47,183 bases of DNA from Clostridia bacterium (GTDB lineage Bacteria > Bacillota > Clostridia > Oscillospirales > Acutalibacteraceae): assembly GCA_017935265.1 (NCBI GenBank), contig JAGBHX010000055.1:1-47183 (forward strand), read 5' to 3'. This document shows, piece by piece, positions 10,401-17,884 of this stretch (within the stretch, counting starts at the first letter, position 1; the number at the start of each line of letters is the position of its first letter). The notes under the pieces were generated by a model that saw only the letters and a list, made by a program, of their open reading frames with translations, had not been told where the DNA came from and ran no database searches. The translations under genes were made by a program, and so were the position numbers.

Positions 10401-10628
10401 AATATTATCCCAGTCCGAAACATCATAACCGTCTGAATAATATCCCTCAGGCAGACCGTTTTTGACACCTAACTGCCAGCGGAATTTCCACGTTCCGTTA
10501 AGGGTCATTTTGTAGGGACTCTGCTCACCGTCAACCGCCGATTGCACATCGTCATACGGCATAGCAATAACGTGACCGTCCTCTTTGTTAATTTTAAAAA
10601 TCTCGGGGTTTTCCCAATTATACTTCAT
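7488..10628 (-). CDS. lacZ: Beta-galactosidase, GH2 (LacZ type)
   Basis: 1046 residues, close to the usual LacZ length (about 1020). The GH2 layout is complete: an N-terminal sugar-binding jelly roll (FRWQLG, VPSIWQ), an immunoglobulin-like domain, the catalytic TIM barrel, and the C-terminal small-chain domain (GRGPHENYCDR). The acid/base is E452 in S-L-G-N-E-A-G-D-G and the nucleophile E541 in L-C-E-Y-A-H-A-M. The motif S-H-Y-P-D-D-P matches LacZ. No signal peptide, so it acts in the cytoplasm on an imported galactoside. It is the last gene of the sulfatase-symporter-maturase operon, 9 nt after the maturase, which points to a substrate carrying beta-galactose together with sulfate. Confidence 0.93.
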   Translation of the reverse strand: MKYNWENPEIFKINKEDGHVIAMPYDDVQSAVDGEQSPYKMTLNGTWKFRWQLGVKNGLPEGYYSDGYDVSDWDNIQVPSIWQLNGYGTPVYYASTFPKAICRRKNKIPTIDHDCQEVGIYRRDFEVPENWEDREIFVHFGACKSALELYVNGEFVGYSQGSMTPHEFDITKYLRKGVNNVTATVYRYSDATYIENQDMWNMSGIYREVYLFAEPKVCVRDFFVKTRFDAEFVNAEISVDVFLKNYSQESFSGILSVSLLEDGIEIGDKGFILKGENNKTYTFKKLVESPRQWSSEEPNRYTLVISLVKGGEVVCAKSIKVGFKQIDFIGEKIYANGVPLMIKGVNRHDFDPDTGWNVPKERHIQDIMIMKRNNINSVRTSHYPDDPYFYDLCDEYGLWVMDECDMETHGVRRKNVPGDNPRWTGAVCDKMERMVLRDRNHPCVFMWSLGNEAGDGSNFLRMKEAALRLDNTRKFHYEGDFDFTKSDVISRMYPGADLMQKLGNKQAIKPTAFDNLANALAADNKPIKESDYEGKPVILCEYAHAMENSLGNFQEFMDDFEKYDNLCGGYIWDFVDQALRIKEDGTEKWVYGTDFEKKEVRSKKYNFINITALTGSNTYFNANGIIGADRSAHPSLYEVKKVYAPVKVEAKDLETGVFTVKNKFLFSTLEDYILSCEISADGEVIQAAELDGFDVAPQSERELKIGYNLDNFPNDKESIITFSLKHKVDKPWARAGYEVTFDQYIIKQPAPKASEPAQGKLTVGKKDSTVTINGLDFFAVVEKGKLVSLNYNGTEMLKAPVRPNYFRALTDNDIGTFNFVPYVIPFHAKYRYKAATEMAKGKIKSVKENNDGTVTVTTAFTAPYMAGVKIIYTFSPDGKVEITHKGKPWLIKMVRFGTQFALSDAYKNVEWYGRGPHENYCDRKTGARIAVHKMTVDEMEHKYMRPQENGCRTDVRIIKVTDENNKGIKITGCGNPLSFNAWHYELMDLEKATHIHELEKKNITTLSVDLAQCGVGGDMPGMACLREPYIMHSGKNYEYTFTIERV

Positions 10629-10637
10629 AGAATTCTC

Positions 10638-11669
10638 CTATCCTAATGAAAATTCAAAAAATTCTTTGTACGCTTGGCAGAATTTATTTACTCCCTCTGC
10701 CCTGTATCTTTTGCATCCGACTGCGCAGATGCGGAAAAACTTACATTCTTTGCACTCATCGGCAAAGTGATTATCTTCAAGAAACGCTCTTGCGTTTTTG
10801 CAATTCAGAAGCTCGTTTACCGAATGTGTGTTGATGTTTCCCAATTCTTTGCCGTCAATGCAGTAAAAATCGCACGGATAAACAGTTCCGTCGCCCTCAA
10901 CCACAAGCTGAATGCTGCAGCTGCCGTTCATTCCGCATTGCTCGGCAGGAAGACCGTTCAGCTTCATCAAGAGATTGTCAAAGTATCTGATTGAAACGGG
11001 CACGCCCCTTTGCCTGTCGTTAAAATAAAGGGTAAAAAGCCGTTTAAGGAAATCAGCATATTCTTCGTTATTAAGAACAGACTGTTCTGAATTTATTTCA
11101 TCAATACAGGGAATATACTGCTGATAATAAAATCTGTTGCTCATATAAAAGCCGTATATCTCATCAATTTTTCGGCAAACCTCGGGAGTGACAACGGTAA
11201 GAATGTTAAATTCTATTCCCTCTTTTTGCACGGCTTTTATATTTTCAAAAACCTTTTTAAAGGTGCCGTTTCCGTCGGGAGCTTTTCGGTGAGTGTTATG
11301 CACCTTCTCAACTCCGTCAAGAGAAATTCCCAGAAGCACGTTCCTTTTTTTGAAAAAACGCAGGTAATCTTCATCTATGAGCATACCGTTGGTCTGAATT
11401 GAATAATGAGCCTTAATGCCGTAAGCATCTGCCGTTTCGGCAAAGTCTTCAAAAAAATCCACACCTGCAAGCAGAGGCTCACCGCCCTGAAAAACAAACA
11501 TCGCTTCGCGGGAAAATTGGGCAACCTTTTTAATTATATTCTCTGCCGTTTCTTTTTTCATAAAGCCCAGAGATGCGTTCTTACGGTTTTGCGCCTCGTC
11601 ACAGTAAAAACAGTATGAGCACCTCATATTACACATTGACGAAGCAGGCTTTATCAGAAACGAAATCAT
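10638..11669 (-). CDS. Anaerobic sulfatase-maturating enzyme (radical SAM/SPASM)
   Basis: 343 residues. Radical-SAM cluster motif C13-N-M-R-C17-S-Y-C20 near the N-terminus, with the early S-S-M-C context typical of anSME. The C-terminal SPASM part has the usual scattered cysteines: Q-C-G-M-N-G-S-C, Y-P-C-D-F-Y-C, and then E-C-K-E-C with I-C-A-V-G-C. These would hold two auxiliary 4Fe-4S clusters. The enzyme oxidises the active-site Cys or Ser of sulfatases to formylglycine without oxygen. Its start overlaps the symporter stop by 4 nt, and a Cys-type sulfatase begins the same operon, so the partner is clear. Slightly shorter than many anSMEs. Confidence 0.92.
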   Translation of the reverse strand: MISFLIKPASSMCNMRCSYCFYCDEAQNRKNASLGFMKKETAENIIKKVAQFSREAMFVFQGGEPLLAGVDFFEDFAETADAYGIKAHYSIQTNGMLIDEDYLRFFKKRNVLLGISLDGVEKVHNTHRKAPDGNGTFKKVFENIKAVQKEGIEFNILTVVTPEVCRKIDEIYGFYMSNRFYYQQYIPCIDEINSEQSVLNNEEYADFLKRLFTLYFNDRQRGVPVSIRYFDNLLMKLNGLPAEQCGMNGSCSIQLVVEGDGTVYPCDFYCIDGKELGNINTHSVNELLNCKNARAFLEDNHFADECKECKFFRICAVGCKRYRAEGVNKFCQAYKEFFEFSLG

Positions 11670-13039
11670 TTGTTAACTGTCCTTCTTTCAGCAAGCTCCT
11701 GCTGAATTTTCTTTTTCTTTTCGCCTGTGTAATCGTTAAAAAGCATAGGAATAATTGTGAGTGCAAAGCCGATTGCAGGAAGCAGAGTAATCATAAAGAA
11801 AAGTCCCTGCTTTGTGAATTCAGACTGCTGCTGAATAACATCGTTAATCGGCTGCTTGAAATTGGTAACAGTCAAAACAACGCTTGTTGCAAAGGTGGCA
11901 ATGCCTGCACTGACCTTGCTCAGGAAGGTCTGAAACGCAAAGCAGATGCCTTCACTTCTCTTGCCTGTTTTCCATTCAATGTAGTCAACGCTGTCAGCAA
12001 TAAGAGCGTATGTAATAACGTTGTAAACACCGAGAGGAATTCCCATAAATACGAAGCACACAAGAAGAACATAAATATTGGAGTAACCAAAGAACCAAAG
12101 TGCAACGTGAGAAACAATTCCGAAAAGAGATGAAAAAATGTAAATTGTTTTCAATGAAAACCTTTTTCTTAATGCCGGCAGGAAAATCATCGGCGGAATC
12201 ATACCTGCACCAATGGCTACAGTCATAGCCGTAAGGAGAATATTCTGAGGAATTATTCCGCTGTCTTCAATAAGATAGTTGTAAATATAGCTTGCTGAAA
12301 CGTTTGCCATAACCATTGTTGAGCCGAGAATCGCAGAAGCAACAACAATAAGCAAAACCTTGTTGTGGATTATAAGTGAAACAGTTTCTTTGAAGGTAAA
12401 CTTTTCTTTTTGAACAGGTTCAACACGCTCTTTGGTGTTGAAGAAAGCAAGGCTTGAAAGTACCGCACCGAGAACTGCAAAAATAACCGCGCCGATAAAA
12501 AAGCCTTTTGTCAGGCCGAAAGCATTGTCGGCAATAAAAATCGGAAGAATAAGTGTGGGCAAAATTCCGCCTGCGGTGCTGCCAAGACGAGCGGTTGAAA
12601 TAAAAGAGGTTCTTTCATTTTCGTCGGGAGTGATAACTGCGCTCAGTCCCCAGAAAGGAACGTCCTGAATTGTGAACGCAATGCCCCAGAGAATGTATGT
12701 TACGGCGGCATAAGCAACCTTGGCTGTCATCGACTGAAAATCGGGAGCAGTGAAGAGAAGAATCGTCGTGATTGCAATGGGGATTGGCGAATAAAGAAGA
12801 TACGGCCTCATTTTGCCCCATTTTGAACGGGTGCGGTCAACAATGAAACCCATAAGCGGGTCATTAGCAGCATCAAAAATACGGCCTGCAAGAATTATGT
12901 ATCCCGCCGCAATGGAAGAAATACCGACTGCATCGGTAAAAAACCTGAGCACAAACATTGACATCAGCGTATATATTCCGCTTCTGCCAAATGCGGCAAC
13001 GGTGAAAGAAATTCGCTCCTTTGTGGTTAAATATTTCAT
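11666..13039 (-). CDS. GPH-family sugar:cation symporter (MFS, MelB-like)
   Basis: 457 residues with about 12 hydrophobic helices. GPH-type hallmarks: a T-D-A-V-G segment after helix 1, and the D-A-A-N-D-P-L-M-G loop with a following R-T-R-S-K-W-G-K-M-R-P loop between helices 2 and 3. A second-half marker is the Y-A-L-I-A-D-S-V-D-Y segment. These proteins couple Na+ or H+ entry to glycoside uptake. It lies between the sulfatase (5-nt gap) and the maturase (4-nt overlap), so it probably imports the sulfated or partly digested glycoside that the operon degrades. The exact sugar is unknown. Confidence 0.92.
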   Translation of the reverse strand: MKYLTTKERISFTVAAFGRSGIYTLMSMFVLRFFTDAVGISSIAAGYIILAGRIFDAANDPLMGFIVDRTRSKWGKMRPYLLYSPIPIAITTILLFTAPDFQSMTAKVAYAAVTYILWGIAFTIQDVPFWGLSAVITPDENERTSFISTARLGSTAGGILPTLILPIFIADNAFGLTKGFFIGAVIFAVLGAVLSSLAFFNTKERVEPVQKEKFTFKETVSLIIHNKVLLIVVASAILGSTMVMANVSASYIYNYLIEDSGIIPQNILLTAMTVAIGAGMIPPMIFLPALRKRFSLKTIYIFSSLFGIVSHVALWFFGYSNIYVLLVCFVFMGIPLGVYNVITYALIADSVDYIEWKTGKRSEGICFAFQTFLSKVSAGIATFATSVVLTVTNFKQPINDVIQQQSEFTKQGLFFMITLLPAIGFALTIIPMLFNDYTGEKKKKIQQELAERRTVNK

Positions 13040-13044
13040 ATCAA

Positions 13045-14349
13045 CTACCTCCTGTTTTTAACAATCGCAGGCAAAATAACGGGCTTTGATTCCCCTGCTC
13101 TTACCATTTCGGCTGTAATCAGCTTTTTCAGGTCATTTCTCACAGCCTTATAAGCTGAATCCTTTATGAGATTGTTTTTTTCATCGGGGTCCTTTTTCAG
13201 GTCATATAAATATGCTTCAAAATAAACCTTGGATTTTGATTTAAGATAACCTATTCCGGGTGATTGGATGCAGTATTTATAGTCTTTGGTTCTGATTGCT
13301 CTGCCGACCTGACCTTCGCTGATTTGCATAAAGACACATTCCTTCTCTTTGCCTTGGGCAAGGTCGTCACCCATATACTCTTCGGGAATTTTAATTCCTG
13401 CCATACTAAGGAGCGTGGGAGGAATGTCGATGAGGCTTGAAAGATTTTCAATCTCCTTGCCGCCAAGATATTCTCCGCCTCTGATAATCAGCGGTGTATG
13501 GGTTGCGCTTTCGTGGCAGGAACGCTTGTATTCAAGATTTCTTGTTTTAAAATGGCAACCGTGGTCACTTGTGTAAATTATAATTGTGTCTTCATAAATA
13601 CCGAGTTCTTTAAGCCTTTTGACAAGCTGACCCACATTATAGTCAAGGCGCTGGCACGCCGACATATAATCGGGAAATTCCTTATCATAATCGCCCGACA
13701 AAAATTCAAGGTCTGAGGGAATGGGATAATCCCTGAAGCTGTCAACCGTATCGGGGTGGCCCTCAAAACGGTGTGAGGTGTTCTGATGATGGGGCTCAAG
13801 CTGAGAAACAAACATAAAAAAAGGCTTTGACTTATCGCGGTTTTCCACAAATTCAACAGCAAAGTCGTTTATGCAATCCGAACGGTAGCCGCTGAATTCA
13901 ATTTTGTTTGCGTTTTCATCAAAGACGTAGCCGCCCTTACTGTCAGAGGTGAATTCAAGCACATCGGCCGCACGCCAATAATCGTAACCGCCCTGCCGAG
14001 CCTTGGGCACTGCGGTTTTTTCGCAATGAAGACCGATGTTGGGAAATCTGTCGGAGGCAAGATGCCATTTGCCGACATACGCAGTCTGATAGCCCGCATC
14101 CTTAAAATGATGAGCAATTGTTTTTGTGTCCTCAGGCAAAGCGATACCGTTGAACACGCAGCCGTTCTGCGTGGCATAAACACCCGACTGAATACACGCC
14201 CTTGCAGGTCCGCACACAGGCTGACAGGTGAAATTGTTATTAAACTTAACCCCCTCTTTTGCAAGGGTCATCAGGTTGGGAGTTACCTGCTCGTTTACGG
14301 TGTCCCACCGTTGCTGGTCGCTGAAATAAAAAATTATGTTCTTCTTCAT
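13045..14349 (-). CDS. Formylglycine-dependent sulfatase (family S1), Cys type
   Basis: 434 residues from the ATG at 14349 (a GTG at 14358 is an alternative). The maturation signature C46-G-P-A-R50 marks Cys46 as the residue converted to formylglycine, which fits the anaerobic maturase two genes downstream. Metal-site elements are F-S-D-Q-Q (residues 9-13), the G-K-W-H strand, and Y-T-S-D-H-G in the middle of the protein. There is no signal peptide, so the enzyme should be cytoplasmic and desulfate an imported glycan. First gene of a four-gene operon with a good sigma-A promoter. Substrate position (for example 3- or 6-sulfo-galactose or 6-sulfo-GlcNAc) cannot be assigned. Confidence 0.92.
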   Translation of the reverse strand: MKKNIIFYFSDQQRWDTVNEQVTPNLMTLAKEGVKFNNNFTCQPVCGPARACIQSGVYATQNGCVFNGIALPEDTKTIAHHFKDAGYQTAYVGKWHLASDRFPNIGLHCEKTAVPKARQGGYDYWRAADVLEFTSDSKGGYVFDENANKIEFSGYRSDCINDFAVEFVENRDKSKPFFMFVSQLEPHHQNTSHRFEGHPDTVDSFRDYPIPSDLEFLSGDYDKEFPDYMSACQRLDYNVGQLVKRLKELGIYEDTIIIYTSDHGCHFKTRNLEYKRSCHESATHTPLIIRGGEYLGGKEIENLSSLIDIPPTLLSMAGIKIPEEYMGDDLAQGKEKECVFMQISEGQVGRAIRTKDYKYCIQSPGIGYLKSKSKVYFEAYLYDLKKDPDEKNNLIKDSAYKAVRNDLKKLITAEMVRAGESKPVILPAIVKNRR

Positions 14350-14385
14350 TCTGTTCACTCACTTCTGAACATTTGTTACCCGTTC

Positions 14386-14414
14386 ATTTTATCATATCCT
14401 GCCAAAATTATCAA
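14386..14414 (-). promoter_or_regulatory. Sigma-A promoter for the sulfatase-lacZ operon
   Basis: Minus-strand -35 TTGATA (14409-14414), 17-nt spacer, -10 TAAAAT (14386-14391) with an extended TG. It is back to back with the promoter at 14421; the two -35 boxes are only 6 nt apart. Confidence 0.7.
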
Positions 14415-14420
14415 CAATTA

Positions 14421-14449
14421 TTGACCCGCAAACAAAATTCTGTTATAAT
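14421..14449 (+). promoter_or_regulatory. Sigma-A promoter for the E2-like gene
   Basis: -35 TTGACC (14421-14426), 17-nt spacer, perfect -10 TATAAT (14444-14449). Followed by AAAGGAG and the ATG at 14483. Confidence 0.75.
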
Positions 14450-14482
14450 TCTCAAGAAAATCAACATTTAAAGGAGATTTGT

Positions 14483-15424
14483 ATGTCATCGGTAAAAGAA
14501 TATAAAGGTAAAAAAGGCTTCGAGGTTATCAAAACCACACATTTTGATATTCAGAGAAAAATCGTTGCAAATATGACCACTGAATCCTGGCAGAACATTC
14601 CCCACTCAGCAATCAATTATGAGCCTGATGTTACAGACTTTATGAATTATTATAAAGAAAACATCAAGCCCAAGGGCATTTCAGTTAACTCACTCCTTCT
14701 TAAGGTTATGGTTGAGGGTCTGAAGGCCTGCCCCGAAATGAACGGCCATATTGATTTTAACCGCCGCTTTGTTAAGGGTAAAATTGAAATATACAAAGAC
14801 ATCAATATTTCTATGCCTATGATTATGCCCAACGGCGCTATGATGACAATCAATATGCACAACTTTGAAAGCCGCACTCTCAAGGAAATGCAGGATTACA
14901 TAGCTGACGTAAAACGCAAAATGGAAAAAACAAATATGACAGAGGCTATGTTCTCCGTTTCTATGGATAACACCCTCACTGCCTTAAAAAAAGGCAAGCT
15001 TTTGACCGTTTTCGGCAGACTCCTCGGTGCAAAAGTGGGCAAGCACAAGGTTGTTACCCTCAAGGGTAAAGAGAAAAAAGAATATAACAAAATTTCTAAA
15101 AATGACAGAATAGTTAAGGACGACATCGAACAGGGCACAATCACCATTACCAGCACCGGCTCTGTTTACAACAAGGGTGCTTATTGCGGCACCACCCTCA
15201 TTGAGGTTATTCCGCCGCAGATTACAGCTATCGGCATCGGCTCATTTTCTGACAAGCCGGGTGTTGTTGTAAACGAAAACGGAGAAAAGGTTGTAGCGGT
15301 GAGAAATTATCTTCCCATTCTTCTTGCCTTCGACCACAGAGCTCTTGACTTTGGCGAAATGGAACCGTTCCTTCGCAGACTTGATGACATTTTTGCCCAC
15401 CCCGAGCAAATGGAAAACTGGTAA
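14483..15424 (+). CDS. Stand-alone 2-oxoacid dehydrogenase E2-like acyltransferase
   Basis: 313 residues with a clear AAAGGAG before ATG 14483. The whole protein corresponds to the catalytic (CAT-like) domain of E2 acyltransferases: a V-N-S-L-L-L-K helix, the I-T-S-T-G-S strand, P-P-Q-I-T-A-I-G-I-G, and the catalytic-site motif D-H285-R-A-L-D. The usual HxxxDG reads HxxxDF, so the Gly is replaced while the catalytic His and Asp remain. There is no lipoyl or subunit-binding domain, and no E1 or E3 gene nearby. It therefore cannot work as a normal dehydrogenase-complex core and may be a free acetyl/acyltransferase. Monocistronic with its own promoter and terminator. Confidence 0.85.
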   Translation: MSSVKEYKGKKGFEVIKTTHFDIQRKIVANMTTESWQNIPHSAINYEPDVTDFMNYYKENIKPKGISVNSLLLKVMVEGLKACPEMNGHIDFNRRFVKGKIEIYKDINISMPMIMPNGAMMTINMHNFESRTLKEMQDYIADVKRKMEKTNMTEAMFSVSMDNTLTALKKGKLLTVFGRLLGAKVGKHKVVTLKGKEKKEYNKISKNDRIVKDDIEQGTITITSTGSVYNKGAYCGTTLIEVIPPQITAIGIGSFSDKPGVVVNENGEKVVAVRNYLPILLAFDHRALDFGEMEPFLRRLDDIFAHPEQMENW

Positions 15425-15434
15425 ACGCTCAACG

Positions 15435-15467
15435 CCGTGTAAAGCTTTTTGCTTTACACGGTTTTTT
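15435..15467 (+). terminator. Intrinsic terminator of the E2-like gene
   Basis: Perfect 11-bp stem CCGTGTAAAGC/GCTTTACACGG with a 5-T loop, followed by six Ts. Confidence 0.93.
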
Positions 15468-15486
15468 GTTTATATCTAAAAAATAA

Positions 15487-15515
15487 TTGCAAATTCCTCT
15501 TTAATGTTATATACT
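15487..15515 (+). promoter_or_regulatory. Sigma-A promoter for the alpha-galactosidase
   Basis: -35 TTGCAA (15487-15492), 17-nt spacer, -10 TATACT (15510-15515), about 28 nt upstream of ATG 15544, which has TAGGAGGT before it. Confidence 0.65.
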
Positions 15516-15543
15516 AAAAGCAGTAACCTTAGGAGGTACATTT

Positions 15544-17247
15544 ATGAAGAAAAAACTTGCGATTTTTGCCGCAGTTGCCGCGGCAGGCGCTTATTTAATC
15601 AAGAAAAAGCAATCCCCTGTTGAAACAGCGAAAAAGCTTTCAAAATACGTTAAGCCCAACAATCAGAAGGGCGAGCCTTATAATAACGGTGTTGCTCTCA
15701 CTCCCCCTATGGGCTGGTCAAGCTGGAACACCTTTGGCAGAGGTATTACCGAAGAGGTCATTTACGAAACTGCCAAGGCTATGAAAGAAAGCGGACTTCT
15801 TGATGCAGGGTATAAATATGTCAACATTGACGACTGCTGGCAGTCTGCAATGAGAACAGCCGACGGCGAACTGCAGCACGACCCGGTAAGCTTCCCTTCG
15901 GGCATTAAGGCCCTTGTTGAAAAAATCAACGACCTTGGTATCAAGGTGGGTATTTATTCCTCAAACGGCACTCTCACCTGTGAAGATTTGCCCGCAAGCC
16001 TCGGTCACGAGCTTCAGGATGCGCGCACCTTCGCAAACTGGGGAATTGAATATTTTAAATACGATTTCTGCCACAAGGTTTATATTTCACGTGTAGCTCC
16101 GCAGATTGAAAAGTTTTCAATCAAAAACAGCTCTATGGAAAAGGAGGCTGTTTATTATGCAGGCGATGCCGTGCTTGACGGAGAGGCAAAAATCCTCAAA
16201 GACGGTAACCTTATGAGCGGTGAATATCTCACAGGCCTTTCCGACAATGCAGGTGTTGCAACCTTCACAAACGTCAACGCTCCCGAAGACGGTGAATATA
16301 TCCTCACTCTTTACATCCGCAAAAGAAGCAAGGTTGCAAAGCACCTTGAGCTTGACATCAACGGCGGTAAGCATTATGACATTGATATTCCCGAAACCAA
16401 TATTCACCCGCTGGGCAAGCATCACGTTGCAGTTGAGCTGAAAAAGGGTGATAACATCATCAGAATGTATAACCCCGTTGCATCTGTTATGGACAGCTCT
16501 GCAATTCAATACAAAAAAATGGGTCAGTGCCTCAAGCAGGCTGCTCAGGAGGTTGCCGAAAAGAACGGCACCGAAGTGAAGCCCATTGTTTATTCAATCT
16601 GCGAATGGGGCTTCAATATGCCTTGGAACTGGGGCAACAGTGCAGGCAATCTCTGGCGCACAACCCCCGACATCAAAGCGGTTTGGCCGTCAATTATGGC
16701 TATTTACGAGGTTAACGTTAACCTTTGGAAGCACGCAGGCCCCGGCGGCTGGAACGACCCTGATATGCTTGAAGTTGGCAACGGCAACCTGACCTTTGAA
16801 GAAAACAAGAGCCACTTTGCCCTGTGGTGTATGATGGCGGCTCCCCTTATTCTCGGCAACGACGTCAGACATTTTGTTTTCCCCGACGGCACAGCCGACA
16901 AGGACGACAAAATTCTCAGACTTCTGACCAACAAAAAGCTCATTGCTATCAACCAGGACAAGCTCGGCCTTCAGGCAAGACGTATCAAAGCTTCACCAAC
17001 AGGTGACATTCTTGTTAAACCCCTTGAAAACGGTGACGTTGCCGTTTGCTTCTTTAACAAATCAAATGAAGAAAAGCTCTTCATTTTAACAATGAAAGAG
17101 CTTCTTGAAAAAGATTTTGTTTCTCTTGAAAGAAAAGCAGAATACAAGGTTGAAAATATCTGGGAAGAAAATGAATTTGATGTTGACCACTCAATTGCAG
17201 AAAGTGTTGCCCCCCACGGCACAGCAGTTTTTATAATTAAGAAGTAA
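15544..17247 (+). CDS. Membrane-anchored alpha-galactosidase, GH27, with inserted CBM-like domain
   Basis: 567 residues. Residues 1-20 form a hydrophobic N-terminal anchor flanked by lysines, followed by a linker. The GH27 barrel starts at about 54 (PPMGWSSWN, then NIDDCW). The nucleophile is D174 in K-Y-D-F-C; the acid/base lies in W-N-D-P-D407-M-L. Between about 185 and 323 a roughly 140-residue beta-rich block interrupts the barrel (A-G-D-A-V-L-D-G, a central A-P-E-D-G-E-Y-I-L strand, then G-D-N-I-I-R-M-Y). It resembles a CBM35/CBM6-type jelly roll. The barrel resumes at P-I-V-Y-S-I-C-E-W-G. The enzyme releases terminal alpha-galactose at the cell surface. Its 3' end overlaps the spoIIR stop by 11 nt on the other strand. 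Confidence 0.9.
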   Translation: MKKKLAIFAAVAAAGAYLIKKKQSPVETAKKLSKYVKPNNQKGEPYNNGVALTPPMGWSSWNTFGRGITEEVIYETAKAMKESGLLDAGYKYVNIDDCWQSAMRTADGELQHDPVSFPSGIKALVEKINDLGIKVGIYSSNGTLTCEDLPASLGHELQDARTFANWGIEYFKYDFCHKVYISRVAPQIEKFSIKNSSMEKEAVYYAGDAVLDGEAKILKDGNLMSGEYLTGLSDNAGVATFTNVNAPEDGEYILTLYIRKRSKVAKHLELDINGGKHYDIDIPETNIHPLGKHHVAVELKKGDNIIRMYNPVASVMDSSAIQYKKMGQCLKQAAQEVAEKNGTEVKPIVYSICEWGFNMPWNWGNSAGNLWRTTPDIKAVWPSIMAIYEVNVNLWKHAGPGGWNDPDMLEVGNGNLTFEENKSHFALWCMMAAPLILGNDVRHFVFPDGTADKDDKILRLLTNKKLIAINQDKLGLQARRIKASPTGDILVKPLENGDVAVCFFNKSNEEKLFILTMKELLEKDFVSLERKAEYKVENIWEENEFDVDHSIAESVAPHGTAVFIIKK

Positions 17248-17836
17248 AGTATTTTTCAATAATCTCCACAATCTTAAAACGAGGTTCAAACTTTGGGTTT
17301 CGGCTCACAAGTTTGGCCTCTTTTTCATTGAGCACATCATCAATTTCCGTTTTTACCACGGCAGCAGGCAGACAAAGAGTTGGAAACATCACGCACCACC
17401 AGTTTTTGCCCTGCCCCTCGTCAATCACCACTCTGACGGCAAGATACTTCCCCGCAGGGAGTGTAACGTTTTCATAAGTCCTGGTTGCAAAAAACTCGCG
17501 GGAAAGGGTCACTTTTACATCATAATCAAAACCGTTTTCTTTGACAATATTCTCCGCGGTATGTTCAATTTTTTCAAGCTCGGGTGTCAGCTTTCGGACA
17601 GCATTGCTCACGTTAACGCTTCCGTCAAAAATTTCTGCCCCTGCCGCCAAAACTCCGTCACGAACCTTCAGCTTGAGCTGTTGATCCGCTTCACAGTCCG
17701 AAGCGGCAATGACGTGAAGACGCAGAACCTCGCGCCTAATGTTATCACAGGTTACGGCAAAGCCGCCAATGCTCACAACAAGGCTCAGCACCACGCCCAA
17801 TGCAACAGAAACAGCAATTTTCCTCGATAATTTCAA
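17237..17836 (-). CDS. spoIIR: Stage II sporulation protein R
   Basis: 199 residues from a TTG start (17836) with AGGGGG upstream. One N-terminal transmembrane or signal segment (about 7-27) is followed by SpoIIR hallmarks: L-R-L-H-V-I-A-A-S-D, then L-K-L-K-V-R-D-G-V-L, and later N-W-W-C-V-M-F-P-T-L-C. In B. subtilis SpoIIR is made in the forespore under sigma-F and signals across the septum to activate SpoIIGA, which processes pro-sigma-E. Its presence shows the organism is a spore former. No sigma-A promoter was found upstream. The ribosome site lies in the 3' arm of the hairpin at 17842-17874, which may affect translation. Confidence 0.93.
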   Translation of the reverse strand: MKLSRKIAVSVALGVVLSLVVSIGGFAVTCDNIRREVLRLHVIAASDCEADQQLKLKVRDGVLAAGAEIFDGSVNVSNAVRKLTPELEKIEHTAENIVKENGFDYDVKVTLSREFFATRTYENVTLPAGKYLAVRVVIDEGQGKNWWCVMFPTLCLPAAVVKTEIDDVLNEKEAKLVSRNPKFEPRFKIVEIIEKYFTS

Positions 17837-17841
17837 AATAA

Positions 17842-17874
17842 ATTCCCCCTTACTTGCTTGAAGTATGGGGGAAT
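17842..17874 (-). terminator. Hairpin between the WYL gene and spoIIR; contains the spoIIR ribosome site
   Basis: Arms ATTCCCCC and GGGGGAAT pair perfectly; an inner ACTT/AAGT extends the stem with a 5-nt loop. In the minus-strand RNA the 3' arm holds the AGGGGG ribosome site of spoIIR. A TTATTTT stretch follows, so it may also end WYL transcription. Either role is inference. Confidence 0.6.
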
Positions 17875-17884
17875 ATTTTATGTT

